NCBI RefSeq assembly: GCF_003586445.1
Contig: NZ_CP030028.1
Span: forward strand, 2,494,501-2,558,500
DNA: 64,000 nucleotides
Reading direction: 5' to 3'
Origin: Bacillus sp. Y1
GTDB lineage: Bacteria; Bacillota; Bacilli; Bacillales; Cytobacillaceae
The notes under the pieces are model-generated. The model saw only the letters and a program-made list of their open reading frames with translations. It had not been told where the DNA came from and ran no database searches. How positions within the stretch are numbered: position 1 is the stretch's first letter; every line of letters begins with the position of its first letter. The position numbers and the translations under genes are program-made. Below, piece after piece: positions 35,534 through 44,101 of this stretch.

Positions 35534-36628
35534 ATGAATATTGAAAAAATAAGTGGAATCCAACTTTTTTATATCATGTCTGGATATATACTTGGGACAG
35601 CCATTATTTTAGGGTTAGGTCAAGATGTGAAGCAGGATGCATGGTTATTTATCACATTTGGCATGATATGCGGGTTCATCTTAATGGCTGTTTATACTAA
35701 ATTAGCGATTTATTATCCAGGTGACACCCTTGTTCAGATGCTTCCTAAAATAATTGGAAAATTTCTTTCTTATCCCATCATCCTCCTATATATTTTACAC
35801 TTTACCTATTCTGCAGCCAGAGCGTGTAGAGAATTAGGAGCTCTTATTATTACTACCATCTTAAATGAAACGCCAATCATTATTGTAATAGGAAGTTTTA
35901 TGTTGTTGTTGATTTATTGCTTACGTGGGGGTATTGAAAGCTTTGGACGATTAGTCGAAATCGTGTTTCCCATTTATATTTTTTCTTTGCTTTTACTTTG
36001 GATTCTATTATTGACGGTTGACCATTTTAATGTAAAAAATCTAACTCCTATATTCGGTGAGGGTGTAAAACCTGTATTAGTAAAAGCAGTGCCAAATGCA
36101 ATAAATTTTCCATTTGGAGAATCCATTGTCATCATGATGTTTTTCCCTTTTCTAAGCAATAAACAGCATATAAGAAAAGTAGGTATTTCAAGTGTTATAT
36201 TGGGAGGTATTTTATTAATTGTTAACTCCATAATGATGATCTCTGTAGTAGGGTCGGAAATATACAGCTTGGATGCATTTACACTTCTTTCAGCAACTCA
36301 AATGGTATCTGTTGCCGATTTCCTCGAACGATTTGATGCACTTGTTATTTTAATGATGGTTTTAGGGGTGTTTTTTAAAGCTGGAGCGTTTTTTTTCGGG
36401 GCTGCTGTTGGCATCTCTCAATTATTTCATTTAAAGCAAACTTCCTCTGTCCTACTTGGACTTGGGACTATTATTGCTCCTTTATCACTTGTTAGCGCAT
36501 CTAGTTATGTAGAGCATTTGGAAATAGGATTTAAATATTTTGTTCCATATGTCCTTACTTTTTTACAAATCGTTATACCATTCGTACTTGTTTCTTTAGC
36601 ATTTATTAGAAGGAAAATCTCCTATTAA
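35534..36628 (+). CDS. Spore germination permease-like subunit (GerAB type)
   Basis: B subunit of a GerA-type germinant receptor, 364 residues, with ten predicted membrane segments of the APC-like endospore germination permease family. It begins KISGIQLFYIMSGYILGTAII, typical of GerAB/GerKB. It sits in the spore inner membrane and contributes to the germinant-binding pocket. AAGGGAGAATTTAT precedes the ATG. The operon order here is B-A-C-D rather than the A-B-C order of gerA. Germinant unknown. Confidence 0.92.
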   Translation: MNIEKISGIQLFYIMSGYILGTAIILGLGQDVKQDAWLFITFGMICGFILMAVYTKLAIYYPGDTLVQMLPKIIGKFLSYPIILLYILHFTYSAARACRELGALIITTILNETPIIIVIGSFMLLLIYCLRGGIESFGRLVEIVFPIYIFSLLLLWILLLTVDHFNVKNLTPIFGEGVKPVLVKAVPNAINFPFGESIVIMMFFPFLSNKQHIRKVGISSVILGGILLIVNSIMMISVVGSEIYSLDAFTLLSATQMVSVADFLERFDALVILMMVLGVFFKAGAFFFGAAVGISQLFHLKQTSSVLLGLGTIIAPLSLVSASSYVEHLEIGFKYFVPYVLTFLQIVIPFVLVSLAFIRRKISY

Positions 36629-36659
36629 AGGTTCATATAGTAACTAGGTGGTGCTGTTC

Positions 36660-38219
36660 ATGGGAAGGTTAAGGTGGAAAAAAAACTTCACTTCAAAAAT
36701 TCAAAATGTTAATCAAGACAAACTTCAAGTGCCCACTGTAAAAGAATATCTATCAGGCAACCTGGATACAGACTTTGATCATATCAAACAGCTTTTTGAA
36801 GGAGCCCAAGATTTTGCCTATCGCGAGCTTAACATATGCTCAGCATACTCTGCAGTCATATTATTTCTTAATGGATTAGTCAACGTAGAAAGAATGGAAT
36901 TACATGTAATCAATCCTTTAATTCGTTGTAACGGGGAATTACTAAAGACTTCTGAACCAACGATTGACCACATCAGATCAGTGATGAGTTCAGCACAAGT
37001 ATCTCAAGGGGTAACGTTCCAGGAAGTGATTGATCAAATTTTATTAGGTGGTACGATTTTACTAGTCAATGGCTTTAAAGAAGCACTATTCATTAGTGAA
37101 CAGTATTGGGAGCAACGATCAGTTGAAGAACCTTTGTCTGAAGCAGTCGTATTAGGTCCGAGAGAAGGTTTTACGGAAAATATCCGAACGAATGCAAGTA
37201 TGATTCGAAGACGTTTAAAAACAACAAAACTAAAAATGGAATATATGAAGATCGGAACACATTCGAAAACGGAAGTGGCCATAACTTATCTTGAAGATAT
37301 CGCAGACCCATCGATTGTCGATGAAGTTCGGAGAAGATTGAATAGAATTGATATTGATTCGATCGAGGACAGTGGCTATATTGTTGACTTTATAGAGGAT
37401 GAACCGTTTTCCGTGTTCCCCCAAGTCTTGCAGACGGAACGTCCAGATCGTGTAGTGGGTAATCTTCTTGAAGGAAAAATCGGAATCATCGTAGCAAATA
37501 GTCCCTTTGCACTAATTGTTCCTATTTCTTTTTTTGAAATGATGAATTCCCCTGAAGATTATTATGGAAGGTTTATTATCACGTCGTTTATAAGATTTAT
37601 AAGGTATCTATTTTTATTAATTGCCTTATTGTTTCCCTCTATATATATTGCGGTGACAACATTTCATCAAGAATTATTACCAACTAATCTTTTGTTTAGT
37701 GTCGCTTCCTCAAGGGAAAAGGTACCCTTTCCAGCCGTTGTTGAAGCTTTATTAATGGAAATTACTTTCGAAGCACTGCGTGAAGCAGGTTTACGATTAC
37801 CAAAACCGATTGGGTCAACCGTTAGTATTGTTGGTGCATTGGTAATAGGTCAGGCTGCGGTTGAGGCAGGAATTGTTTCTGCTCCACTAGTTATTGTGGT
37901 TGCAACAACAGGGATTGCTTCATTTATGTTTCCGAATTATTCCTTAACAGGAGCGATTCGACTTCTCCGGTTTTTTATGATATTTTTTTCCGCTATGCTT
38001 GGATTTTATGGAATCCTTTTAGGAGTACTCTTTATAATGGTTCACCTTGTTCAACTTCGATCGTTTGGTGTTCCTTATATGGCACCTGTAGCACCCTTAA
38101 AATTTAACAATTTAAAAGACATATTTATTCGAGTACCATGGTGGAAAATGGAGGAACGGCCACAACAAACTGGGAAAAGGAATTTAAAGAGGTTAGGCTC
38201 TAGAAATCGTAAATATTAG
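36660..38219 (+). CDS. Spore germination receptor A subunit (GerAA type)
   Basis: A subunit of the germinant receptor, about 519 residues. The soluble N-terminal domain has the conserved VKEYLSGNLDTDFDHIKQLF region, and the core reads LGPREGFTENIRTNASMIRRRL, a strong GerA signature; the C-terminal part contains about five membrane segments (IGSTVSIVGALVIGQAAVEAG). GerA subunits oligomerise into ion channels that open on germinant binding. ATG 36660 follows AGGTGG at good spacing; GTG 36648 is an alternative. It lies 31 bases after the B subunit. Confidence 0.94.
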   Translation: MGRLRWKKNFTSKIQNVNQDKLQVPTVKEYLSGNLDTDFDHIKQLFEGAQDFAYRELNICSAYSAVILFLNGLVNVERMELHVINPLIRCNGELLKTSEPTIDHIRSVMSSAQVSQGVTFQEVIDQILLGGTILLVNGFKEALFISEQYWEQRSVEEPLSEAVVLGPREGFTENIRTNASMIRRRLKTTKLKMEYMKIGTHSKTEVAITYLEDIADPSIVDEVRRRLNRIDIDSIEDSGYIVDFIEDEPFSVFPQVLQTERPDRVVGNLLEGKIGIIVANSPFALIVPISFFEMMNSPEDYYGRFIITSFIRFIRYLFLLIALLFPSIYIAVTTFHQELLPTNLLFSVASSREKVPFPAVVEALLMEITFEALREAGLRLPKPIGSTVSIVGALVIGQAAVEAGIVSAPLVIVVATTGIASFMFPNYSLTGAIRLLRFFMIFFSAMLGFYGILLGVLFIMVHLVQLRSFGVPYMAPVAPLKFNNLKDIFIRVPWWKMEERPQQTGKRNLKRLGSRNRKY

Positions 38220-38232
38220 GTTGTAAGGATTG

Positions 38233-39393
38233 ATGGTAAAGATGAAAGTAATTAGAAGGTTCTTTACAGGGGTGCTGACTCTTATTTTACTAACTGGGTG
38301 CTGGAATCGAATTGAAATTAACGATATTGCAATAGTATCAGCCATTGGAATTGACCTTACCGAGGATGATGAAATTCACTTATCACTTCAAGTAGCTGTC
38401 CCGTCCAAATTAGGGTCATCTGGACCAACAGGAGGAACGAGTGATAAAAGTACTTTTGTCATTTCAGAGACGGGTTCCACGATTTCCGAGGCATTCAGTA
38501 ATATACAAGGAAAGCTGTCGAGAACCATATTCTTTTCCCAAAGTAGGATCGTAATCATTGGAGAGGCATTAGCCAAGAAGAGTGTTTCTCATGTGATTGA
38601 TTTCCAAACAAGGTATGCTGAACCTAGGATCAATAGTTTTATTATGTTTACAAAAGGAGAAGCATATAACGTCATCACAAGTATGCCAAAATTTGAAAGT
38701 ATTACCGCTGAAGAAATAAAAGAACTGGCCAAGCTGGGAGCAAGCCTAAAGATTTATGTAAGGGATTTTCTGAACATGCTTCTTACGGACGGCATAGAAC
38801 CTTTTGCTCCACATCTTACTTTAAAGCCATTAGAAGTAAATACTAAAAATAAATCCGAGAAAACTCTGGCTGTAAATGGAATTGCTATTTTTAAAAAAGA
38901 CAAGTTAATTGGTTGGATGAGTGAAGAAGATACTCGTGGTCTTTTATGGCTACGGAATGAAATGGAAAAGGGAGTGATTACGACTAGCGTACCGGAGGAC
39001 ATGGGTGGTGGGAATATTAGTATGGAAATTACAAGAGCAATAGTTAAAACTGTTCCTATCCTAAAGAACCAGGAATTAATAATAGATGTAAATATCGTCA
39101 CCGAATTGGCTGTTATTGAAAATGACTCACAGTTGAACCTATTTGATACAAAGGTAATCGAAGATATACAAACAGAAGTAAATGATCAGATTAAGAATAG
39201 AGTTGAAATGGTCATTGATAAGGGTCAAAAGGAATATAACTCAGATATTTTTGGCTTCGGGCATTTAGTTTACCAAAAGTACCCAAAAGAGTGGAATGCT
39301 AAATATAAAAATAATTGGGAGGAGGAATTTGCTGAGTTAGAGGTAACAATCAATTCAAAAGCTCTTATAAGAAGAATCGGTTTAATCAAATAA
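38233..39393 (+). CDS. Spore germination receptor C subunit lipoprotein (GerAC type)
   Basis: C subunit of the germinant receptor, about 386 residues. The signal peptide ends in lipobox LTGC followed by WNRIEINDIAIVSAIGIDL, the standard GerC start. The C-terminal family domain ends with FGHLVYQKYPKEWNAKYKNNWEEEF, a conserved GerC feature. It is lipid-anchored on the outer face of the spore inner membrane. ATG 38233 follows TAAGGA; ATG 38242 is possible. It lies 13 bases after the A subunit, in the same operon. Confidence 0.94.
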   Translation: MVKMKVIRRFFTGVLTLILLTGCWNRIEINDIAIVSAIGIDLTEDDEIHLSLQVAVPSKLGSSGPTGGTSDKSTFVISETGSTISEAFSNIQGKLSRTIFFSQSRIVIIGEALAKKSVSHVIDFQTRYAEPRINSFIMFTKGEAYNVITSMPKFESITAEEIKELAKLGASLKIYVRDFLNMLLTDGIEPFAPHLTLKPLEVNTKNKSEKTLAVNGIAIFKKDKLIGWMSEEDTRGLLWLRNEMEKGVITTSVPEDMGGGNISMEITRAIVKTVPILKNQELIIDVNIVTELAVIENDSQLNLFDTKVIEDIQTEVNDQIKNRVEMVIDKGQKEYNSDIFGFGHLVYQKYPKEWNAKYKNNWEEEFAELEVTINSKALIRRIGLIK

Positions 39394-39409
39394 CAAAAAG
39401 GAATGGAAT

Positions 39410-39574
39410 ATGCTTAAGATTCTCATGATTTTCCTCATTTTTGTTTCACTTTATGCATGGGAGGCTTTAAATTTATTAAAAAAGAGAGAAATAAAAGAGT
39501 TAGCTGTTTTTTCTTTTCTCATGATGATTGGCTTAGCGCTTAGTCTGTTTTTGATAATTCGATCTTTTATCTAA
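39410..39574 (+). CDS. Small two-segment membrane protein, D-type germinant receptor subunit
   Basis: A 54-residue protein with two hydrophobic segments (ILMIFLIFVSLYAW and AVFSFLMMIGLALSLFLII) joined by a short charged loop (NLLKKREIKEL). It begins 16 bases after the C-subunit stop with AAAAAGGAATGG upstream. Small two-segment D proteins are known to be encoded in or beside several Bacillus ger operons and modulate the rate of germination. Position, size and topology fit that group; sequence identity is not tested. Confidence 0.75.
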   Translation: MLKILMIFLIFVSLYAWEALNLLKKREIKELAVFSFLMMIGLALSLFLIIRSFI

Positions 39575-39655
39575 CATGGAACGTTGCTTACCCAGGTAGA
39601 TTAAAAATAGTAAGTTTCATGCGGGACCTTTATGTTTCGTCTAAACACTAACGTA

Positions 39656-39686
39656 TGAATCTCCTTTAGGGAATAAAATCATACCA
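39656..39686 (+). promoter_or_regulatory. Candidate sigma-G-like promoter
   Basis: TGAATC, an 18-base spacer, then CATACCA. One mismatch from TGAATA and CATACTA. It lies about 50 bases upstream of the next small gene. Confidence 0.5.
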
Positions 39687-39738
39687 TTCATAGGATAATA
39701 TTTGTAACCGTATCTGTTATTAGAGGAGTGTAACCAAC

Positions 39739-39888
39739 TTGACTAAAAAAGACCCGTTTCAGTGCCAAGAAGATATGGACCAAGTTAGTCACTATTTGAT
39801 TGAACAAATCGCCCGGATCAGTGTCGATGAAGAGGAAGAGCGAATGAGAGATGAATTGGAATTGCATAACTCGGAGAAAGCTGACTGA
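39739..39888 (+). CDS. Small acidic protein of 49 residues, possibly spore-expressed
   Basis: TTG-started gene, nine bases after GAGGAG, encoding 49 residues that are strongly acidic in the second half (SVDEEEERMRDELELH). One cysteine, no membrane segment. I do not recognise it. A sigma-G-like promoter lies upstream and the stop codon is inside the terminator stem, both supporting a real compact gene expressed in the forespore. Function unknown. Confidence 0.55.
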   Translation: MTKKDPFQCQEDMDQVSHYLIEQIARISVDEEEERMRDELELHNSEKAD

Positions 39889-39907
39889 AGTTGAGGTCAG
39901 CTTTTTT
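39878..39907 (+). terminator. Terminator overlapping the stop of the small acidic gene
   Basis: AAGCTGAC and GTCAGCTT arms followed by TTTT; the left arm contains the end of the reading frame. Confidence 0.85.
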
Positions 39908-40046
39908 GCAATTATCTTTTAGACTTTGACTCGAAAAGTCGAATCATGACTTTTTGTTTAAAATTAACATCTCACTCTAAACCGTATCCTTTCACCATTT
40001 GAGTAAATAATAACGGTACATCATGAAGAAAATGGGTGAAAAGTGA

Positions 40047-41471
40047 ATGAAGAAAGAACGAAGAGGGTTGTCTGCTTGGCAGCTGACGATGATGGCGTTA
40101 GGAAGTGTCATCGGGGGTTCCTTTTTCCTCGGATCATCGGTTGCCATTAATGCGGCAGGACCTGCGATTTTGATATCGTTTATATTAGGGGGAGCACTTG
40201 TTTATTTTATCCTTTATGCATTGTCTGAAATGACAGTGGGAAGTCCGACGATTGGATCGTTTAGTACGTTTGCTGCACGAGAGCTTGGAAATGGGACGGG
40301 TTTTGTAGTAGGCTGGCTCTACTGGACAGGTACGATTCTCTCGATGTCCAGTGAAGCAACAGCGATCTCAATGCTTATTAGCAATTGGTATCCGAACGTG
40401 TCGATCGCATGGCTTGGTGGATCGATCATCGTCGGAATTACGCTGATCAATTTATTAGGAGTAGACAAGATTGGGAAGCTTACCAGTGGGTTATCGGCGA
40501 TTAAAGTGTTCGCGATTATCTTTTTTATCCTTACCGCCCTAGGATTGATTTTCGGAGTATTTCCTGGGGCTTCAGCGATTGGATTAGGAGAGGTGACACG
40601 ACAGCCCCTCATGCCAGGAGGAATCAGCGGAATTGCAGGGAGCATGCTGTTGGTTATTTTTACATACGCTGGATTTGAAATTATTGCGCTCGCTGCAACC
40701 GAGGCAGACAACCCTACAGACACCATTCCCAAAGCAATTCGTAATACAGTGTTGTGTTTGGTAGGGCTGTATCTGTTATACGTGCTTGTGTTACTGCCAC
40801 TTATCCCAACAGCACTTCTAAGTGAAAATGTCAGTCCAATGGTCGCATCACTCACTCGATGGGGGATTGGTTGGGCAGGGACGGCATTAAACTTGGTATT
40901 AATTTCGGCGATTCTCTCAGCTATGCTGTCAGCCGTATTTGGTTTAGGAAGAATGATTCGTTCCCTTGTGATTGAAGGTCATGCGCCACAAAGATTAAAA
41001 GACAATACAGACGTTCCTTATCGGGGAATAATATTTTCTGGATTAGCGATGCTCGGCGGCTTATTATTCGGTCTTTTGTTTCCGAGAGCCTATCTGGTAT
41101 TAATCACATCAGGTGGATTTGCTTTAATTTTCACTTATGCCGTGATTATGGCCAGTCATATTCGTTATAGGAAAAGAAACGGCTGTCCACCGGGTGGCAT
41201 TTGTCAGATGCCAGGATTTCCTTATACTTCGTGGATTGCTTTGGTCAGCTTAATCATTGTGCTCCTTAGTATGCCATTGATTCCCGGACAAACAGCGGGA
41301 TTGTTTACTGGGATAAGTATGGTCGTATTCTTCTCGTTAACGTATTTGGTCATGAGTCGTAGAGGTGGTCTACAAGGTCATGACGACCGAGTCCGTGGAA
41401 CGCTGCAATCGAATTTTGCTACAGAGTTTTCTGAGGAGTTATATGGAGATAATGATAAGGAAAAAAAATAA
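40047..41471 (+). CDS. APC-family amino acid permease
   Basis: A 474-residue amino acid transporter with twelve predicted membrane segments. The first segment carries the backbone-binding motif GSVIGGSFFLGSS, and segment six reads AGFEIIALAATEADNP, characteristic of the AAT/GABA permease branch. GGGTGAAAAGTGA precedes the ATG. The next gene encodes a D-amino-acid enzyme and is separated by a terminator, so coupling is weak. Substrate unknown. Confidence 0.9.
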   Translation: MKKERRGLSAWQLTMMALGSVIGGSFFLGSSVAINAAGPAILISFILGGALVYFILYALSEMTVGSPTIGSFSTFAARELGNGTGFVVGWLYWTGTILSMSSEATAISMLISNWYPNVSIAWLGGSIIVGITLINLLGVDKIGKLTSGLSAIKVFAIIFFILTALGLIFGVFPGASAIGLGEVTRQPLMPGGISGIAGSMLLVIFTYAGFEIIALAATEADNPTDTIPKAIRNTVLCLVGLYLLYVLVLLPLIPTALLSENVSPMVASLTRWGIGWAGTALNLVLISAILSAMLSAVFGLGRMIRSLVIEGHAPQRLKDNTDVPYRGIIFSGLAMLGGLLFGLLFPRAYLVLITSGGFALIFTYAVIMASHIRYRKRNGCPPGGICQMPGFPYTSWIALVSLIIVLLSMPLIPGQTAGLFTGISMVVFFSLTYLVMSRRGGLQGHDDRVRGTLQSNFATEFSEELYGDNDKEKK

Positions 41472-41476
41472 CCTAG

Positions 41477-41513
41477 TGAACTCTTCTTGTATTCATTCAA
41501 GAGGAGTTTCTTT
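41477..41513 (+). terminator. Terminator after amino acid permease
   Basis: GAACTCTTCTTG and CAAGAGGAGTTTC arms followed by TTTTTG. Confidence 0.8.
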
Positions 41514-41554
41514 TTGTATAATGAATGTAATTACGATATAAAGGAGTGTATTCA

Positions 41555-42652
41555 TTGTACAAGTTAGACACACCTACATTGCATCTTGACTATCAAAAGC
41601 TTTTAACAAACATAAACGAAATGTCATCCTTTGCAAAAGAACAAGGAATCGCTTACCGTCCACATATTAAAACACATAAGTCGATAAAAATTGCCCAGCT
41701 ACAGATGGAAGCGGGTGCCATTGGTATTACAACAGCAAAAATCAGTGAAGCTGAAGTGATGGCTGCTGGTGGAATCAAAGATATTTTGATTGCTTATCCC
41801 ATCTCTAGTCCTGATAAAATCAAACGATTAATCAAGCTACTCGAGCAAGGAGTTCAAGTAAAGATTGCTGTCGATAATAAGGTAGCATTATCCTATTTGC
41901 AAAGAGAGTTAGAACATACTCCCTTTACACTTGAAGTATGGATCAAAGTAAATTCTGGACTGAATCGTTGTGGAGTGGAACCAGGGAAGGAAGCGGTCAT
42001 CTTAGCGAAAGCGATCATGACTCACTCTAAGTTAAAGCTTGGCGGTATTTTTACACACGCAGGTCATTCCTATGCTGCGAAAACAATGGACGAGATAGAA
42101 AAGATTGGACATCACGAAGGCCTGAGCGTTGTCGAAAGTGCGGAACAGTGTGAAAAAGAGGGTATCCGAATTCCTATTCGTAGTGTCGGTTCAACACCAA
42201 CCTATAAGAAGGCTGGTAAAGTAGCAGGCGTGACGGAAATTCGACCTGGAAATGCTGTGTTTTACGATGCTATTCAGGCTGGGTTGGGTGTGACATCAAT
42301 TGAGAATTGTGCCCTTTCACTACTTGCTTCAGTAGTGGGAGTCTACAAGGATCGCGTCATTTTTGATACAGGAAGTAAATCACTTTGCTTAGACAAAGGA
42401 GCACATGGAAACCAGACCGTTACTGGCTTTGGACATGTAATGGGACACCCAGAAATCGTCATTGAACGTCTGTCGGAGGAACATGGAGTTGGGGTTTTGT
42501 TACAGGAGACAACATTAAAGCTAAATGATAAAGTGCAAATTATTCCAAATCATGCATGTACGGTGGTTAACCAGTTTGACGAATATGTGGTACACGAGAA
42601 TGGTCGTGAGATGGATGTTTGGAAGGTAGATGCTCGAGGAATGGTTAAGTAA
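41555..42652 (+). CDS. D-threonine aldolase / D-serine dehydratase-like PLP enzyme
   Basis: Fold-type III PLP enzyme of 365 residues (alanine racemase-like barrel). The PLP-binding lysine is in AYRPHIKTHKSIKIA near residue 40. The C-terminal domain has the metal-binding His and Cys in IPNHACTVVNQFDEY, typical of D-threonine aldolases and eukaryotic-type D-serine dehydratases. TTG 41555 is preferred: AAGGAG lies eight bases upstream, while GTG 41546 overlaps that site. It probably degrades D-hydroxy-amino acids to glycine and an aldehyde. Confidence 0.88.
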   Translation: MYKLDTPTLHLDYQKLLTNINEMSSFAKEQGIAYRPHIKTHKSIKIAQLQMEAGAIGITTAKISEAEVMAAGGIKDILIAYPISSPDKIKRLIKLLEQGVQVKIAVDNKVALSYLQRELEHTPFTLEVWIKVNSGLNRCGVEPGKEAVILAKAIMTHSKLKLGGIFTHAGHSYAAKTMDEIEKIGHHEGLSVVESAEQCEKEGIRIPIRSVGSTPTYKKAGKVAGVTEIRPGNAVFYDAIQAGLGVTSIENCALSLLASVVGVYKDRVIFDTGSKSLCLDKGAHGNQTVTGFGHVMGHPEIVIERLSEEHGVGVLLQETTLKLNDKVQIIPNHACTVVNQFDEYVVHENGREMDVWKVDARGMVK

Positions 42653-42662
42653 ATTTAAGGTT

Positions 42663-43290
42663 TATTCAGACAGAGATGATACCCTCAGAACAAACCGGAG
42701 TCCGAAACAGGGTCTCATTAGGACAAAAACCACAGGGATAATCCAACCCAAGTCCGAATAAAGGGTGGATTAGAACAGGAGCCACTAGTGTAAGCAAATC
42801 GGAGTCCGAATCAGGATCTCATTAGGACAAAAACCGCTAGGATATGCCAACCCAAGTCCAAATAAAGGATGAATTAGGACAGAAGCCACTAGTGTAAGCA
42901 AACCGGAGTCCGAATCAGGATCTCATTAGGACAAAAACCGCTAGGATATGCCAACCCAAGTCCAAATAAAGGATGAATTAGGACAGAAGCCACTAGTGTA
43001 AGCAAACCGGAGTCCGAAACAGGGTCTCATTAGGACAAAAACCGCTAGGATATGCCAACCCAAGTCCAAATAAAGGATGAATTAGGACAGAAGCCGCTTG
43101 TGTAAGCTAACCGGAGTCCGAAACAGGGTCTCATTAGGACAAAAACCACTGAAAAGAACCAATCCAAGTCAGAAAAAAGGTGCTATTAAGACAGGAATAG
43201 CTTGTGTAATCGACTCGGAGTCCAATTGAAATTACAATTAAGACAGGAACCACTTCGATAATCGAAAGGGAGTTTAAATGATGGACAAGA
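42663..43290. repeat. Tandem array with 104-bp period made of two 52-bp half-units
   Basis: GGAGTCCGAA-type starts recur at 42697, 42801, 42905, 43009, 43113 and 43217, exactly 104 bases apart. Within each unit AGTCCGAA or AGTCCAAA recurs after 52 bases, so the unit is a diverged dimer; each half also holds ATTAGGACA or a near match. The inner units are almost identical and the edges are degenerate. The period is not a multiple of three and stops occur in every frame, so it is not coding. There are no spacers, so not CRISPR. Confidence 0.93.
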
Positions 43291-43401
43291 TCAAACAAAC
43301 CGTCTTCATCACCAAGCATTACATTGCTAAAAGCTCTAAGTAACTAAAACAAAAAAATACTATGTTAAAATAAGTTCATTATTATTAATGAGGTGAACCC
43401 A

Positions 43402-43734
43402 TTGTCCATAGAAAACATCGTCCAACAACAAATTGAATGTTACAACGCTGGAGATCTAGAAGGTTTCGCCAGTACATATTCCGATGACATCACTGTATAC
43501 ACTTTCCCAGACAATACCGTTACACTAAGCGGAAAGCAAGCACTGATCGAACGATATACAGAAACCTTTAAAAAGAACATGCACGCAGAAATTAAAAATC
43601 GCTCTATTGTCGGAAACAAAGTGATTGATTGGGAGTTTGCGACCAACGGGTTAACAGGTGAAACGGTGAGCTTAATGGCCATTTACGAGGTGGATAACAA
43701 CCTTATTTCAAAGGTCTGGTTTATCAGAGAGTAA
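43402..43734 (+). CDS. NTF2-like / SnoaL-like domain protein
   Basis: A 110-residue protein with a cone-shaped NTF2 fold: helix VQQQIECYNAGDLEGFASTYSDD, then strands ending ISKVWFIRE. Family members are small isomerases, hydrolases or binding proteins, and the role here is unknown. TTG 43402 is preferred because AGGTGA sits five bases upstream; GTG 43393 overlaps that site. It follows the tandem repeat array and precedes the T-box leader. Confidence 0.85.
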   Translation: MSIENIVQQQIECYNAGDLEGFASTYSDDITVYTFPDNTVTLSGKQALIERYTETFKKNMHAEIKNRSIVGNKVIDWEFATNGLTGETVSLMAIYEVDNNLISKVWFIRE

Positions 43735-43849
43735 GCCTTATATAAATAAACTATATTTTTGCACAAATGAAAATTTTTAAAAAATCCGGTTGACTTATCC
43801 CATCACTCGTAATAGAATTAAGAAAATTTAAAAAGTTGAAACACAGTGA

Positions 43850-44078
43850 ATGGGAGCATTAAGGATCATTTATTGTTTAGAGAGCTGTCGGTTGGTGAAA
43901 GACAGTCAATAAATCCCCCAACTCGCCCAGAAGTGGTAAGGCTGAAGTGGTAGTAGGCCTTAACGGATGACAACCGTAATCAAGTCATAAAGTGGGTTTG
44001 TTGTGTTTATGAACAAACCAAAAAGAGTGGTACCACGTAGGCAAAGCCTGTCGTCTCTTATGAGATGATGGGCTTTTT
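43850..44078 (+). ncRNA. T-box leader of leuA (probably leucine-specific)
   Basis: Classical T-box riboswitch. Stem I features are visible: AGAGAG, GGTTGGTGAAAG near 43886, and a specifier region CAACTCGCCC whose CTC would read tRNA-Leu. The antiterminator T-box AGTGGTACCACG is at 44026-44037. The terminator stem (44046-44073) with GCCTGTCGTCTC and its complement is followed by TTTTT. Uncharged tRNA-Leu should allow read-through into leuA. Start of the leader is approximate and the specifier is inferred. Confidence 0.9.
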
Positions 44079-44101
44079 ATATTTTCTGAAGAAAGGTCGT
44101 T

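Noticed and set aside
40319..40855. Long antisense frame inside the amino acid permease gene
   Set aside because: The plus strand encodes a complete APC permease with all expected segments; the antisense frame has no family features.
42653..43290. CRISPR array
   Set aside because: Units are contiguous with no unique spacers, period 104/52 bases, and there are no cas genes nearby.
43278..43343. Short ORF (about 20 codons, DKIKQTVFITKHYIAK) after the repeat array
   Set aside because: AAAGGGAG lies upstream, but the frame is very short, partly built from degenerate repeat, and unlike any family I know.
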